Part shown: positions 37,829-46,038 of the stretch, one piece after another
Layout: each line of letters opens with the position of its first letter
Position numbering within the stretch: position 1 is the first letter of the stretch
Assembly: GCF_001514235.1 (NCBI RefSeq)
Contig: NZ_KQ948927.1
Span: 443,813 to 507,812 of the forward strand
Reading direction: 5' to 3'
Source of the DNA: Streptomyces caeruleatus
GTDB lineage: Bacteria > Actinomycetota > Actinomycetes > Streptomycetales > Streptomycetaceae
Length of the DNA: 64,000 bases
Made by a program: the position numbers and the translations under genes
Notes under the pieces: generated by a model
Told to the model about the DNA's origin: nothing
What the model saw: the letters and a program-made list of their open reading frames with translations, nothing else
Databases searched by the model: none

Positions 37829-38922
37829 CCGCCAGTGCCGCGTCCTGGGGCGCGACCCCGGCGAACACCTCCTTGAGCAGCAGCAGGTCCAGGCGCAGGG
37901 TACGGGCGTTGGCGACGATGAAGGCGCGGTGCAGATTCAGCGCGGCGTGGAACACTCGGGTACGCGCGGCACAGAACTCCTCGTCGGACCAGGGCGCGGA
38001 CAACTCGCGCCGTGTGTCGTCGAGTTGCTCCCAGTCCTCGGGAACGCGCTCACCCCAGTCGGCGCGCGCCTGCTCCAGAACGCGTCGCGCTAAATCGGCG
38101 GCGTCCCGCGCAAGCCGCAGCCGTTCGAGCGCGTGCCTGCGGATCTCGACGCATTCGTCCAGCGCACGTTCCGCGGCGAGCGCGTGGTTGCGGGCCGCCC
38201 CGCACGCGAGGTACGTCCGCTCCACCTCCGCCTGGAACCAGCGCTCCCGTTCCTGCCACTCCGCGAACGCGTGCCCGGTACCCAGCATGCTCCGCAGACC
38301 GCCGGGCCTGCCCTGCGCATGGCTCCCGGCTCCCGCACGCACGTCCTGGTACGCCGCCGACGCCTCCCGCAGGGCGGCGTACGCGGACTCGACCGCTTCC
38401 GCGGCCTGCTCCTCGTCCTGGCGCGCCCGCCGCTCCGCCGTCTGAGCGCACACCACGTCCATGCCGAGCCGCTCGACGTCGCGCAGCGCACGTGCCGCGG
38501 TCACCCGCGCGGCACGCAGCCTCTCCGCGTGCCGCAGCGCACGGTTGAACTCGGCCTTGGCGGCGGCCCAGCCGTCCACGGCGGCGGTGCCGGCCGGTAC
38601 CGGGGCAGGCCCGTTCGCCTCGCGGCCCGCCTGATGGGGAAAGCGCACGTCGGCAGGAGGGTCGTACAGCGACTCACCGCGTTCCAGGCGTTGCAGCAGC
38701 GCCTGCATGCCGTTCGACGGCCGGGGACTGGCGGAACCTTCCCGTCGGTTCCCCCGCTCGGCTAGGGGAGTCACGCTTGGGCTTCTCGCCCCACCACCAG
38801 CGCTCCATGAAGTCCCTGCGCTTCTCGGCCTTGCCGAGCGGCGCGGCGACGGCGCCCCAGGCCGGAGCGCCGCCCAGCAGTGACACGGCCTGGTCGGGAA
38901 AGTACGACGCCTCCGATCGCAA
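37828..38922 (-). pseudogene. Internal fragment of a large SF1 (DNA2/NAM7-type) helicase
   Basis: Between 38922 and about 38770 one frame reads SLLGGAPAWGAVAAPLGKAEKRRDFMERWWWGEKPK; the neighbouring frame then continues (GMQALLQRLERGES, AKAEFNRALRHAERLRAARV) through a long coiled coil to ALNLHRAFIVANARTLRLDLLLLKEVFAGVAPQDAALAV. That string is the segment of a family of 1200-residue-plus helicases that lies just before the second helicase half (VPVVSTTFASFAR...). Both the P-loop half and the C-terminal half are absent, and a frameshift lies near 38770. It is a relic, cut at 37828 by the join to the plus-strand gene. Confidence 0.65.
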
Positions 38923-38965
38923 CGGGGTGGCCGAACCGGCCCGAACCGCCGGTCAGGGAGAACCG

Positions 38966-39913
38966 TCAGTTGGACAAGCGGTCGCTGCCGGGCTTGTCAC
39001 CGACGTAGCCCAGACGGAAGGACTTCCGTTCGGGCACCAGCCGGAAGTACAGCCTTCCCTTGCCCGGGGTCATACGGCCGTGCCAGGAGAAGCACGCGTC
39101 CCTGCCGTCGAGGTCCGGGTCCGCGAACGTGCACAGGTGACGGCGGGACTGCGACTCGGGCGTGATGTGCGGGTTCTGCCAGTCGGGCTCGGGGGAGCGG
39201 GCGAGGTTCCAGTGGTCGGCGGCCGTGGACTGGAGGTCGGCGAGCAGGCCGCGGACGGGCAGGAACCACTTCGGGTCGAGGGCGCGCAGGTCCCGGTCGA
39301 AGCGGGGCAGGCGCTCCAGCCTCGGGAAGAACTCTTCCCAGGCGTCGAGGAGTTGGGACGGCCTGGTCAGGGAGCTGAGTCCGGCGCCGCGCGCCCAAGT
39401 CTCGTGCTCGTCGGCGCTGTGCGGGGTGGAGCAGTGCTTGACCTTGTCCTGGTACGTCTCGATGTCGTCCTCGCCGACGCGGTTGATGTCGACGTCGAGC
39501 CAGGAGGCCGCCCACTTCGGGCTGACCGGGAGGCTGATGGCCATGCCGTCCACGAGATGGGCGGCGCCGATGCCGATGGCGCGGCGGCCGTCGTGGAAGT
39601 GCTCGACCTCGGCCGGGTCGTGCCCGGCTGCTTCGAGTACGCCGCGCAGGGCGCCCGGGGTGCGGTCGCGCAGCCTGAGGATGTAGCGGTGCCGCTCCCT
39701 GTTGCGGGGCGAGGCGTTCACCCACTGCTGGTAGACGTAGCCGCGGGCGAGTTCGGCCGGCTGGAGCGGGCTTTCGGTGACGAGCTCGACGTTCTGCCCC
39801 CAGCTCTTGAGGTGCTTCAGGGTGGCCACGAACGTGGCCATGGCTTCGTCGACGTGTCTCGGACCGGCGTCGGACTGGCAGGAGAGTTCGTTCAGGAATA
39901 AGGACAGCGGCAC
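38966..39913 (-). CDS. Unknown third component of a DUF262/DUF3696 module
   Basis: I chose the GTG at 39913 (MPLSLFLNELSC), preceded by GGGGGG, because it falls 43 bases after the ATPase stop. The 315-residue product has an N-terminal LFLNELS segment, a helical part (HVDEAMATFVATLKHLKSWG), and a C-terminal part with LCTFADPDLDGRDACFSWHGRMTPGKGRLYF, suggestive of a small beta domain with an exposed His. I do not recognise the family. Its position, last in a coupled three-gene set, argues that it is the effector or a regulator of the ATPase. A nuclease function cannot be shown. Confidence 0.75.
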   Translation of the reverse strand: MPLSLFLNELSCQSDAGPRHVDEAMATFVATLKHLKSWGQNVELVTESPLQPAELARGYVYQQWVNASPRNRERHRYILRLRDRTPGALRGVLEAAGHDPAEVEHFHDGRRAIGIGAAHLVDGMAISLPVSPKWAASWLDVDINRVGEDDIETYQDKVKHCSTPHSADEHETWARGAGLSSLTRPSQLLDAWEEFFPRLERLPRFDRDLRALDPKWFLPVRGLLADLQSTAADHWNLARSPEPDWQNPHITPESQSRRHLCTFADPDLDGRDACFSWHGRMTPGKGRLYFRLVPERKSFRLGYVGDKPGSDRLSN

Positions 39914-39956
39914 TACGGCCCCCCAATCGTGGTACGCGACGGTCGACGGACGACGG

Positions 39957-41081
39957 TCAGTCGAGGAGCTGTTCGAGGGAGTTCTCCCACTCGTCGAAGA
40001 AGCCCTCCGGCCAGTCGGAGAGGGAGCCGTCCTCGTGGATGCGCGGGGTGATGATCTCCGCCTGCAGCCCACGGCGGCGGAAGTAGTGGACGGCGGTGTC
40101 CGAGGCGGCGATGGCACCGTTCTTGACCGCCAGACGCAGGCCGTTGAGTACGTGGTCGGAGTGCGTCTCCACGATCAGCTGCGCCCCGGCCGACGCGGCG
40201 GCGGCCAGCAGCGCGGCCATACGGGACTGGCCTCGCGGGTGGAGGTGGGCCTCCGGGTTCTCCAGCAGGATCAGGCTCCCCGGCCCCGCCGACAGGCACG
40301 CCACGACGATCGGCAGGGCGTAGGTGAGGCCGAAGCCGACGTTGGTGGGGCGGCGGCGGGCGGAGGAGTCCAGGCCGGCGGTGCCGTCGAAGCCGTAGCT
40401 GAGGCGGACGGCGTCGATGCCGGGGATCTCCGTCGCTTCCAGGTTGACCCCGGGGCACAGCTCCTGCATCCACGCCACGACATGGTCGAGGAGGTTGTTC
40501 GTGGACACGTCCGGGTGTCGCAGGGCCTTGCCGCCCAACGGGCGCCGGGCGTGGTGCCGCAGGTAGTTGACGGTGTGTTCGCCACGCGAGCCGAGGAAAC
40601 CGAGGCCGATCGCCTGGTGATGGGACTTGGGGTAGCTGGTGGCCGGGGAGATGCGGTCCGCCCTGAGGTACTGGAAGCGGCGACGGGTGAAGGCCGCCTT
40701 CGTCCGCTCGGCGTCCGAGGCGGAGTGCAGGGCCAGTACGTCCTGCTCGGGAGCGAACAGAGCCGACCAGGTGAAGGCCTGCCCCTCGCGCGTGCGCAGC
40801 TCGATGCCGATGAGCGGAGCGGGTGCCTCAGGCGTCTGCACGAAGTCCTCATGCAGGACGTCGAGTCCCGTTCCGAGCTGCACCAGATCGCCGTTCAGGA
40901 GAAGTCCGCCGTCCGAGGAGTACAGGGTGGACGAGTCGTACGACTGCCGCAGCAGGACGAATGCCTGGAGGACCGAACTCTTGCCGGACGAGTTCAGGCC
41001 GGTCAGCAGCGTGACTGGGGCGAGCGGGATGTCGGCCGACCTGAACGCCTTGAAGTTGGTCAGCGACAACTGGTCGATCAC
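39957..41081 (-). CDS. AAA/ABC-type ATPase, DUF3696 family
   Basis: The 374-residue protein begins IDQLSLTNFKAFRSADIPL, the usual start of RecF/SMC-like ATPases. Walker A is GLNSSGKS (28-35); the LILLENPEAHLHPRGQS segment (about 275-292) holds Walker B and signature-type residues, and VETHSDHVLNGLR (about 305) is the H-loop region. The C-terminal IITPRIHEDGSLSDWPEGFFDEWENSL is the DUF3696 motif. It lacks the long coiled coils of true SMC proteins. Its ATG overlaps the stop of the DUF262 gene by four bases, so the two are made together. Such ATPases usually sense or gate an associated effector. Confidence 0.88.
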   Translation of the reverse strand: MIDQLSLTNFKAFRSADIPLAPVTLLTGLNSSGKSSVLQAFVLLRQSYDSSTLYSSDGGLLLNGDLVQLGTGLDVLHEDFVQTPEAPAPLIGIELRTREGQAFTWSALFAPEQDVLALHSASDAERTKAAFTRRRFQYLRADRISPATSYPKSHHQAIGLGFLGSRGEHTVNYLRHHARRPLGGKALRHPDVSTNNLLDHVVAWMQELCPGVNLEATEIPGIDAVRLSYGFDGTAGLDSSARRRPTNVGFGLTYALPIVVACLSAGPGSLILLENPEAHLHPRGQSRMAALLAAAASAGAQLIVETHSDHVLNGLRLAVKNGAIAASDTAVHYFRRRGLQAEIITPRIHEDGSLSDWPEGFFDEWENSLEQLLD

Positions 41082-42367
41082 TGCGCACTGCCCCCGTTGC
41101 TGTCCAGAATGGTGCGGAAGAGACCGCGGACCCTGCCGAACCGGGTCCTGACCTTGGCGCGGTCGCCCGTGCTGACGGACACGGCGCGTTCGAAGTCCCG
41201 GTCCTTCATGAGCAGTTGGAAACCCTCGATCACTTTCTCGCGGAACGCTACCAGCGCGTCCCTTTCCCCGTCGGAGAGTTCGGCCAGGTTGACCGTGACC
41301 GCCTCGAAGAGGGCCTTGTTGATGGGCGAGCGCCGCGTCTGTCCCGGATAGAGCTTGCGGAAGGCGTGTGCGCCGAAGATCTCCGCGGCCGTGTACATCG
41401 CCCGCTCGAAGGACCAGCGGAGCATCCCCCGTTCGTCGTCGGACAGCCGGTTGATCTGCCGCATCGTGTGCGCGAGGAACTGGTCGAAGTCCTGTGACCT
41501 GAAGTCGAGCGGAGACGTGAGCCGGAAGGCCAGGGCGCGCAGCACCATCTCCTGGTCGGCCATGCGCGCCCTGGGGATGCTGCCGCCCGTGGCCGACGTG
41601 AACGCGTTCGTCTCGGCGAGCGACGACAGCAGCTGCCGCGCCGGTCCGGGGATCAGCGCGTGGCGCAGTTCCTGGCGGGTGAGCGGCATGCCCCCGGTGT
41701 TGATCCGGGCGAAGATGTTGAACTTGACCTCCTCCGGCGTGCCCGGCCGGATGACATGGACGACGACCTGCGTCTCGTCCAGGCGGATCTGGAGCCGCCC
41801 GGTCAGGTCGTCGTAGCCCTTGCCCTCGAAGCCCTCGCGCAGGTACTCCAGACCCCGCAGCCGCAGCGGCCCGGCGTCGATGCCCGCCACCTCGTACAGC
41901 GCCCGGGGCGCGATGAACCGGGCGATCGCCGTGAGCCGCTGGATGCCGTCGATGATGGCCCAGTCGCTGTCGTCCGTCTCGGCCGCGTAGAAGGACGGGA
42001 TCGGGATGCGCAGCAGCAGCGACTCGATCAGCCTGCTCTGCTGTTCGTCCGACCAGATCCCCGCGTGCCGCTGGAAGTCGGGCGCGAGGTCGATCATCCC
42101 GTTGCGCAGCCGGGACATGAGCAGGTTGATGGTCGGGTTGAGGGTCTGGATCTCGATCTTTGAGGGGTCGTAGGGCGCGGTGATCTGGTCCGCCGCGTCC
42201 TCGGCCTCGGGATCCGGAAGCTCCATTTCCACGTCGGTCGCCCGGCCGTCGGAACCCACCTCGACCCGGAATCCGCCGCTGTCCTCGACGTCGTCCATAT
42301 AGCGGCTGAACAAAGATCCCTGGTCCCGTGCCGCCTTACGGCTGCCGATACTGTCCTCCTGCGACAT
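41078..42367 (-). CDS. DUF262 (GmrSD-N/ParB-like) protein
   Basis: The 429-residue protein has an acidic N terminus, then the DUF262 core: IQTLNPTINLLMSRLRNGMIDLAPDFQRHAGIWSDEQQSRLIESLLLRIPIPSF (quoted in part) and the DGIQR motif (140-144), followed by RINTGGMPLTRQELRHAL. This ParB/sulfiredoxin-like fold in GmrSD and related systems binds NTP and can regulate or power DNA restriction. No HNH (DUF1524) nuclease domain is fused; the C terminus is helical. It is the first gene of the module and overlaps the preceding RsbW-like gene by 32 bases. Confidence 0.85.
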   Translation of the reverse strand: MSQEDSIGSRKAARDQGSLFSRYMDDVEDSGGFRVEVGSDGRATDVEMELPDPEAEDAADQITAPYDPSKIEIQTLNPTINLLMSRLRNGMIDLAPDFQRHAGIWSDEQQSRLIESLLLRIPIPSFYAAETDDSDWAIIDGIQRLTAIARFIAPRALYEVAGIDAGPLRLRGLEYLREGFEGKGYDDLTGRLQIRLDETQVVVHVIRPGTPEEVKFNIFARINTGGMPLTRQELRHALIPGPARQLLSSLAETNAFTSATGGSIPRARMADQEMVLRALAFRLTSPLDFRSQDFDQFLAHTMRQINRLSDDERGMLRWSFERAMYTAAEIFGAHAFRKLYPGQTRRSPINKALFEAVTVNLAELSDGERDALVAFREKVIEGFQLLMKDRDFERAVSVSTGDRAKVRTRFGRVRGLFRTILDSNGGSAQ

Positions 42368-42911
42368 CTGCCCTCACGTGCGTTTCGTGGTCGGCCTGAA
42401 CTTGAATCCGTGACGCTGGTGCCGATTCTGCCTGACGAGGGGTCATCGGGTCCGGCGACGGTACGAGCAGCTCCGCCCATACGGTCTTGCCGGGCGCCGC
42501 CGGGCGAGGGGTGACGCCCCACTCGTCCGCGAGGGTGGCTACGAGGAGGAGGCCGCGGCCGGATTCGGCATCGGGGGCGAGTGTCGGGGGTGTGGAGGAG
42601 GGCCGCTTCTCGGCTCGGGTGTCGGTCACCTCGATACGGAACGTGCTTGCCGTCAGGGTGAGTTGGAGGTGGAAGTCGCGGCCGGGGACGTGGCCGTGGC
42701 GTACGGCGTTGGCCGTGAGTTCCGCCGCGATGAGGGTGAGGGTCTCGTTGGTGGGGGTCGTGTAGGGGTGGCCCCACTCGTTCAGGCGGTGGGAGACCAG
42801 GCGGCGGGCGAGACGGGCGCCGCGCGGGGTCGACGTGAACTGCATGGCGAACTCGCGTTCGGGTGCGGTGCGCTGTGGCATATGCCCGTTCGTGGGAGTT
42901 GCTGACTTCAT
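42336..42911 (-). CDS. RsbW/anti-sigma-like HATPase protein
   Basis: The 191-residue protein is a histidine-kinase-like ATPase: LTLIAAELTANAVRHGHV is the N box, IEVTDTR the G1 box and DAESGRGLLLVATLADEWGV the G2 region. Streptomycete members without a sensor domain usually lie next to a Scr1-type regulator and a DUF397 protein, as here (divergent, 169 bases away). It may act as an anti-sigma or antagonist kinase. An in-frame ATG ten codons in (MPQRTAPE) is an alternative start. The overlap with the DUF262 gene suggests joint transcription. Confidence 0.85.
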   Translation of the reverse strand: MKSATPTNGHMPQRTAPEREFAMQFTSTPRGARLARRLVSHRLNEWGHPYTTPTNETLTLIAAELTANAVRHGHVPGRDFHLQLTLTASTFRIEVTDTRAEKRPSSTPPTLAPDAESGRGLLLVATLADEWGVTPRPAAPGKTVWAELLVPSPDPMTPRQAESAPASRIQVQADHETHVRADVAGGQYRQP

Positions 42912-43080
42912 GAGGTGAACGGTTGCGGACTGTGCGTAGCGTTGAACAGGAGTGATGCGCTGACGGGCATGGGCTGTACGCGTCGGCGGTGCGCTTGTGT
43001 GCGGCGTGGGGCGTGACCGGTTCCCGGGCCGTGCGTTGGGTGGAGTCCGGTGGCTGTGGCGGTACGGGAGGAGCGGCGGC

Positions 43081-43911
43081 GTGAGCGACGAGGTTCAGCA
43101 GCCGGAGTACGAGTTCGGGACGGGCATTCTTTGCGTGTTCGGGCGGCAGTTGAAGCTGTTCCGGGAACGGGCGGGGATGGACCGGGTGAAGTTCGGTTCG
43201 CTGACGGGGTATTCGGCCTCGACCATCGCGGCGTTCGAGCAGGGGAGGCGGATTCCGCCGCCGAAGTTCATCGACCAGGCGGATGAAGTGGTGGGTGCGG
43301 GTGGGGTGTTGAGCGCGAGTAAGGAGGAGGTGGCTCGGGCTCAGTATCCGGCGTTCTTTCGGGATGCGGCCAAGTTGGAGGCCGAGGCGGTTGAGCTGCA
43401 TGTGTATGACACCCAGCTGATCAACGGGTTGCTGCAGACGGAGGACTACGCGCGAGCGGTGTTCGAGATGTGGCAGCCGCTGCTGGATGAGGAGGTCATC
43501 GAGCAGCGTGTGGCCGCGCGGCTGGCTCGGCAGGAGATCTTCACCCGGCGTCCGGCGCCGCATCTCAGCTTCGTGATCGAGGAGGCTGTCCTGCTCCGGC
43601 CGATTGGCGGGGACGCTGTCTGGCGAGGCCAGTTGGAGCACCTCATGCTGATGGCCGAGAGGCGCAATGTGGTGATCCAGGTGATGCCACTCGCTCGGCT
43701 GGAACATGCGGGACTGGCTGGCCCGTTCACCTTGATGGAGAGCAAGGATGGGCGCAGGATCGCGTACACGGAGGTACAAGGCGACAGCCGCGTACACACG
43801 GAGCGTCCAAAGGTGCGAGGTCTTGAGCGTACGTACGGGATCCTTCGCGCACAGGCCCTCACTCCGACAGAATCGCTGGCGTTGATCGAGAAGTTGCTGG
43901 GAGAGAGATGA
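43081..43911 (+). CDS. Scr1-family helix-turn-helix regulator (DUF5753)
   Basis: The GTG at 43081 follows GGGAGGAGCGGC. The 276-residue protein has an XRE-type helix-turn-helix (about 15-70: LKLFRERAGMDRVKFGSLTGYSASTIAAFEQGRRIPP in part) and the DUF5753 ligand-like domain (about 95-270) with YDTQLINGLLQTEDYARAVF and the conserved RLARQEIF. In whiJ-type loci such regulators work with a DUF397 partner and an HATPase in development and antibiotic control; they have also been described as antitoxin-like. It is translationally coupled to the DUF397 gene. Confidence 0.93.
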   Translation: MSDEVQQPEYEFGTGILCVFGRQLKLFRERAGMDRVKFGSLTGYSASTIAAFEQGRRIPPPKFIDQADEVVGAGGVLSASKEEVARAQYPAFFRDAAKLEAEAVELHVYDTQLINGLLQTEDYARAVFEMWQPLLDEEVIEQRVAARLARQEIFTRRPAPHLSFVIEEAVLLRPIGGDAVWRGQLEHLMLMAERRNVVIQVMPLARLEHAGLAGPFTLMESKDGRRIAYTEVQGDSRVHTERPKVRGLERTYGILRAQALTPTESLALIEKLLGER

Positions 43912-44114
43912 GCGGGGAAAAGGCCTGGCCGGACACTGATGGCCTGGCGTGGTTCAAGAGCAGTTACAGCGCTGGCGACGGGGGCCAGTGCGTCGAGGTA
44001 GCGGCCGGGATAGGCGCGGTTCACGTCCGTGACTCCAAGGACACGACCCGTACCGCACTGGCCGTTGAGCCCACGGCGTGGACCGCGTTCGTCGGGTTCG
44101 CGGCTCGCGGCTGA
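43908..44114 (+). CDS. DUF397 protein
   Basis: The 68-residue protein carries the family pattern WFKSSYSAGDGGQCVEVA, VHVRDSKD and WTAFVGFA. Its ATG overlaps the stop of the Scr1 gene by four bases. The small size and pairing fit the toxin-like or co-regulator partner of Scr1-type proteins. A strong hairpin terminator follows at once. Confidence 0.93.
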   Translation: MSGEKAWPDTDGLAWFKSSYSAGDGGQCVEVAAGIGAVHVRDSKDTTRTALAVEPTAWTAFVGFAARG

Positions 44115-44119
44115 CAAGT

Positions 44120-44162
44120 CCGGTGCCCTGCGGTCTACGTGAGGTGGACCGCAGGGCACCGG
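44120..44162. terminator. Bidirectional terminator hairpin
   Basis: CCGGTGCCCTGCGGTC (44120-44135) and its exact reverse complement (44147-44162) form a 16-bp stem around an 11-base loop. It sits five bases from the DUF397 stop and four bases from the stop of the convergent TOPRIM-like gene, so it probably ends both operons. Confidence 0.85.
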
Positions 44163-44166
44163 CATG

Positions 44167-44805
44167 TCACGGGCGAGGGGTCCAGCGGCCGAAGTCGGCT
44201 ACTAAGTCGGCGTGTGAGCGGTTGTGGCCCACCGGCGCGGTGAGCAGGCCGTGCTTCGCGGCCGCTGCCGCGATCAGCGGGCCGTCGCTCTCCCGGAATG
44301 ACGGCGACTTGAGCTCTCGCTTCAGCTTGCCCTTCGGGTCGTCGATCAGCCCCGTGTCCTTGCCGCGCAGTTGGGCGGGAATCTTCCACTTTGAGCGGAC
44401 GCGCGGGAACGCCTCGGGGAAGAGGAGCAGCCACCCCTCGGACTCCCACGCGGCGAGGGCGTACGCGGAGTCGGCCGGGCACTGGCGGTTCAGCTCGGCG
44501 GCGATGGTCCTGCGAACGGCCCGATAGCGATCGTCGGCATAGCCGTCCAGGTCCTCGTGGACGGCGAAGGCGGCCAGCTGGCCCTTCTGCTGGAGGGCTT
44601 TGCCCCTCGCCTTGCCGACCAGCGCGCGCACGCTGCTCTCCAGGTCCCCGCCGGTCTTTTTCTTCAACCGGACGGGATCGTTGATCCGTACGATTCGGGA
44701 GTTTCCGAGGCCCGGATGATGGGCTCGGACCAACTCGGCGAGGATCTTGCAGTCGTTCTCGTCCTCACCGGCCAGAACGATCACCCCGCGTCCCGGCCTC
44801 GTCAC
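44167..44805 (-). CDS. TOPRIM-like protein (RloB/DUF4276-like) paired with an ATPase
   Basis: The 212-residue protein has a TOPRIM-type layout: strand and acidic turn GVIVLAGEDENDCKIL (acidic residues 14-16) and the later AFAVHEDLDGYADD, where D85 and D87 form the DxD pair. Further acidic and His residues follow (HNRSHADLVADF). Small TOPRIM proteins of this sort pair with RecF-like ATPases in OLD, PARIS and AbiL-type systems, where they cleave nucleic acid when released. Its ATG overlaps the ATPase stop (ATGA), supporting that pairing. The family name is a best guess. Confidence 0.75.
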   Translation of the reverse strand: MTRPGRGVIVLAGEDENDCKILAELVRAHHPGLGNSRIVRINDPVRLKKKTGGDLESSVRALVGKARGKALQQKGQLAAFAVHEDLDGYADDRYRAVRRTIAAELNRQCPADSAYALAAWESEGWLLLFPEAFPRVRSKWKIPAQLRGKDTGLIDDPKGKLKRELKSPSFRESDGPLIAAAAAKHGLLTAPVGHNRSHADLVADFGRWTPRP

Positions 44806-46028
44806 ATCTCACCTCCGGTGAGGTCGCCGCCGAGAACGCCGGAGAACCACAGGTCACCCAAGGGCTGGTCCCCGCTCTCCTCGACGATCGCCTCGACCTC
44901 CTCGACGGTCAGCGCGGGGATGAGGGACGCGCCCTCGTCATCGCGCTCGCAGATGACGATCTCCTCGGGCAGGAGTCGGTCGACCAGTGCCGGAGAGTGC
45001 GTGGCGACCAGGAACTGGCTACGGCTCGACGCCTCGCGCAGGCGTTTCACGATGAGGGCGAGAGCCTGGGGGTGCAGTCCGTGGTCGATCTCCTCGATGC
45101 AGGTCAGCGCCGGGGGGTTCGGGTCGTAGAGGAGGGCAAGCAGACCGAGGAGGCGGACGGTGCCGTACGAGGCGAAGGCGAGCGGCGTCGGCCGGCGCAG
45201 GCCGCTCTCCCGGAGCAGGACGGTGACCTGGTCGGAGGCGCCGCCAAAGGTCGCGAACTCGATGTCCTCCAGCTGCGGCAGGACAGTGCACGCATCGGCG
45301 ACGAGGGAATCCCAGACCTCGTCGTCCGAGCGGAGGTGCATCAGGAACTCGGCAAGGTTGTCCGCCTGCGGGGACAGATCGACGAAGCGGTGTCGGCTTC
45401 GGCGCAGTCGGTAGGGCAGGCGGGCCGCCGCCACGTCCACGTCGAACACTCGGAAAGAGGACAGCTGTTGGGCGAACCTTGAGACCTCCTCGCCGCCGTC
45501 GGAACTCCCCAGGCGGGGGAGCGTCGACAGACCGCTGCTCAGCCGCTGGATGCCGAAGCTGCCGCTGTCGTCCTCCGTTCCCGCCTTTGTCGTGTCGACG
45601 ACCTCAGCGGACTCGCCGGTGATGGTGATGCGCCGTCCTTTCCCCTGGGTTCGCTTGAAACGGAAGGACTCACTGCGCGAGAGACTTTCGGCACCAGACT
45701 TCAAGGCCCGGCGACGGATGGTGAGTTCGTACTCGTCGGGTGAGTTCTCGTTCGCGTGCGTGGTCCATGTCGCCTTGAGGCCGATTTTCAGCGTGGTGGG
45801 TGGCTTGGGGCCGCCCCAGAACGCGATTTCCCCGAAACCGTCGCGGGAGTCCAATGCGGGCTGGAGATCCGTACGGATGACGTCGGCGAGAAAGTCGAAC
45901 ACTTCGAGAAGGTTCGACTTGCCGCTCGCGTTCGGCCCGACGAGCACGGTCAATGGGCCCAGGGGGACGGTTACTTCGCGCAGGCTGCGGAAGTTCTCCA
46001 CGTGCAGTTCGAGCAGGCGGCCAGGCAT
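44802..46028 (-). CDS. RecF/AAA_21-like ATPase
   Basis: The ATG at 46028 (MPGRLLELHVENFRSL) lies ten bases after the methylase stop; an in-frame TTG at 46037 is less likely. The 408-residue protein has Walker A GPNASGKS (31-38), the Walker B-like LTCIEEIDHGLHPQAL (about 325) and the H-loop VATHSPALVDRL. The middle part has the YDP/FDVDVAAARLPY features of the RloA/AriA-like group. It is the sensor or chaperone half of an ATPase-TOPRIM pair and is probably co-transcribed with the methylase. Confidence 0.88.
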   Translation of the reverse strand: MPGRLLELHVENFRSLREVTVPLGPLTVLVGPNASGKSNLLEVFDFLADVIRTDLQPALDSRDGFGEIAFWGGPKPPTTLKIGLKATWTTHANENSPDEYELTIRRRALKSGAESLSRSESFRFKRTQGKGRRITITGESAEVVDTTKAGTEDDSGSFGIQRLSSGLSTLPRLGSSDGGEEVSRFAQQLSSFRVFDVDVAAARLPYRLRRSRHRFVDLSPQADNLAEFLMHLRSDDEVWDSLVADACTVLPQLEDIEFATFGGASDQVTVLLRESGLRRPTPLAFASYGTVRLLGLLALLYDPNPPALTCIEEIDHGLHPQALALIVKRLREASSRSQFLVATHSPALVDRLLPEEIVICERDDEGASLIPALTVEEVEAIVEESGDQPLGDLWFSGVLGGDLTGGEM

Positions 46029-46038
46029 GCGGGGCAAC

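Noticed and set aside
37752..38774. An intact 340-residue coiled-coil protein
   Set aside because: Its end matches the internal segment of a much larger helicase and its upstream part continues in another frame, so it is a fragment rather than a gene.
42094..43797. 567-codon minus-strand frame across the HATPase and Scr1 genes
   Set aside because: It runs antisense to the Scr1 gene and out of frame with the HATPase and DUF262 genes, all of which have clear domains.
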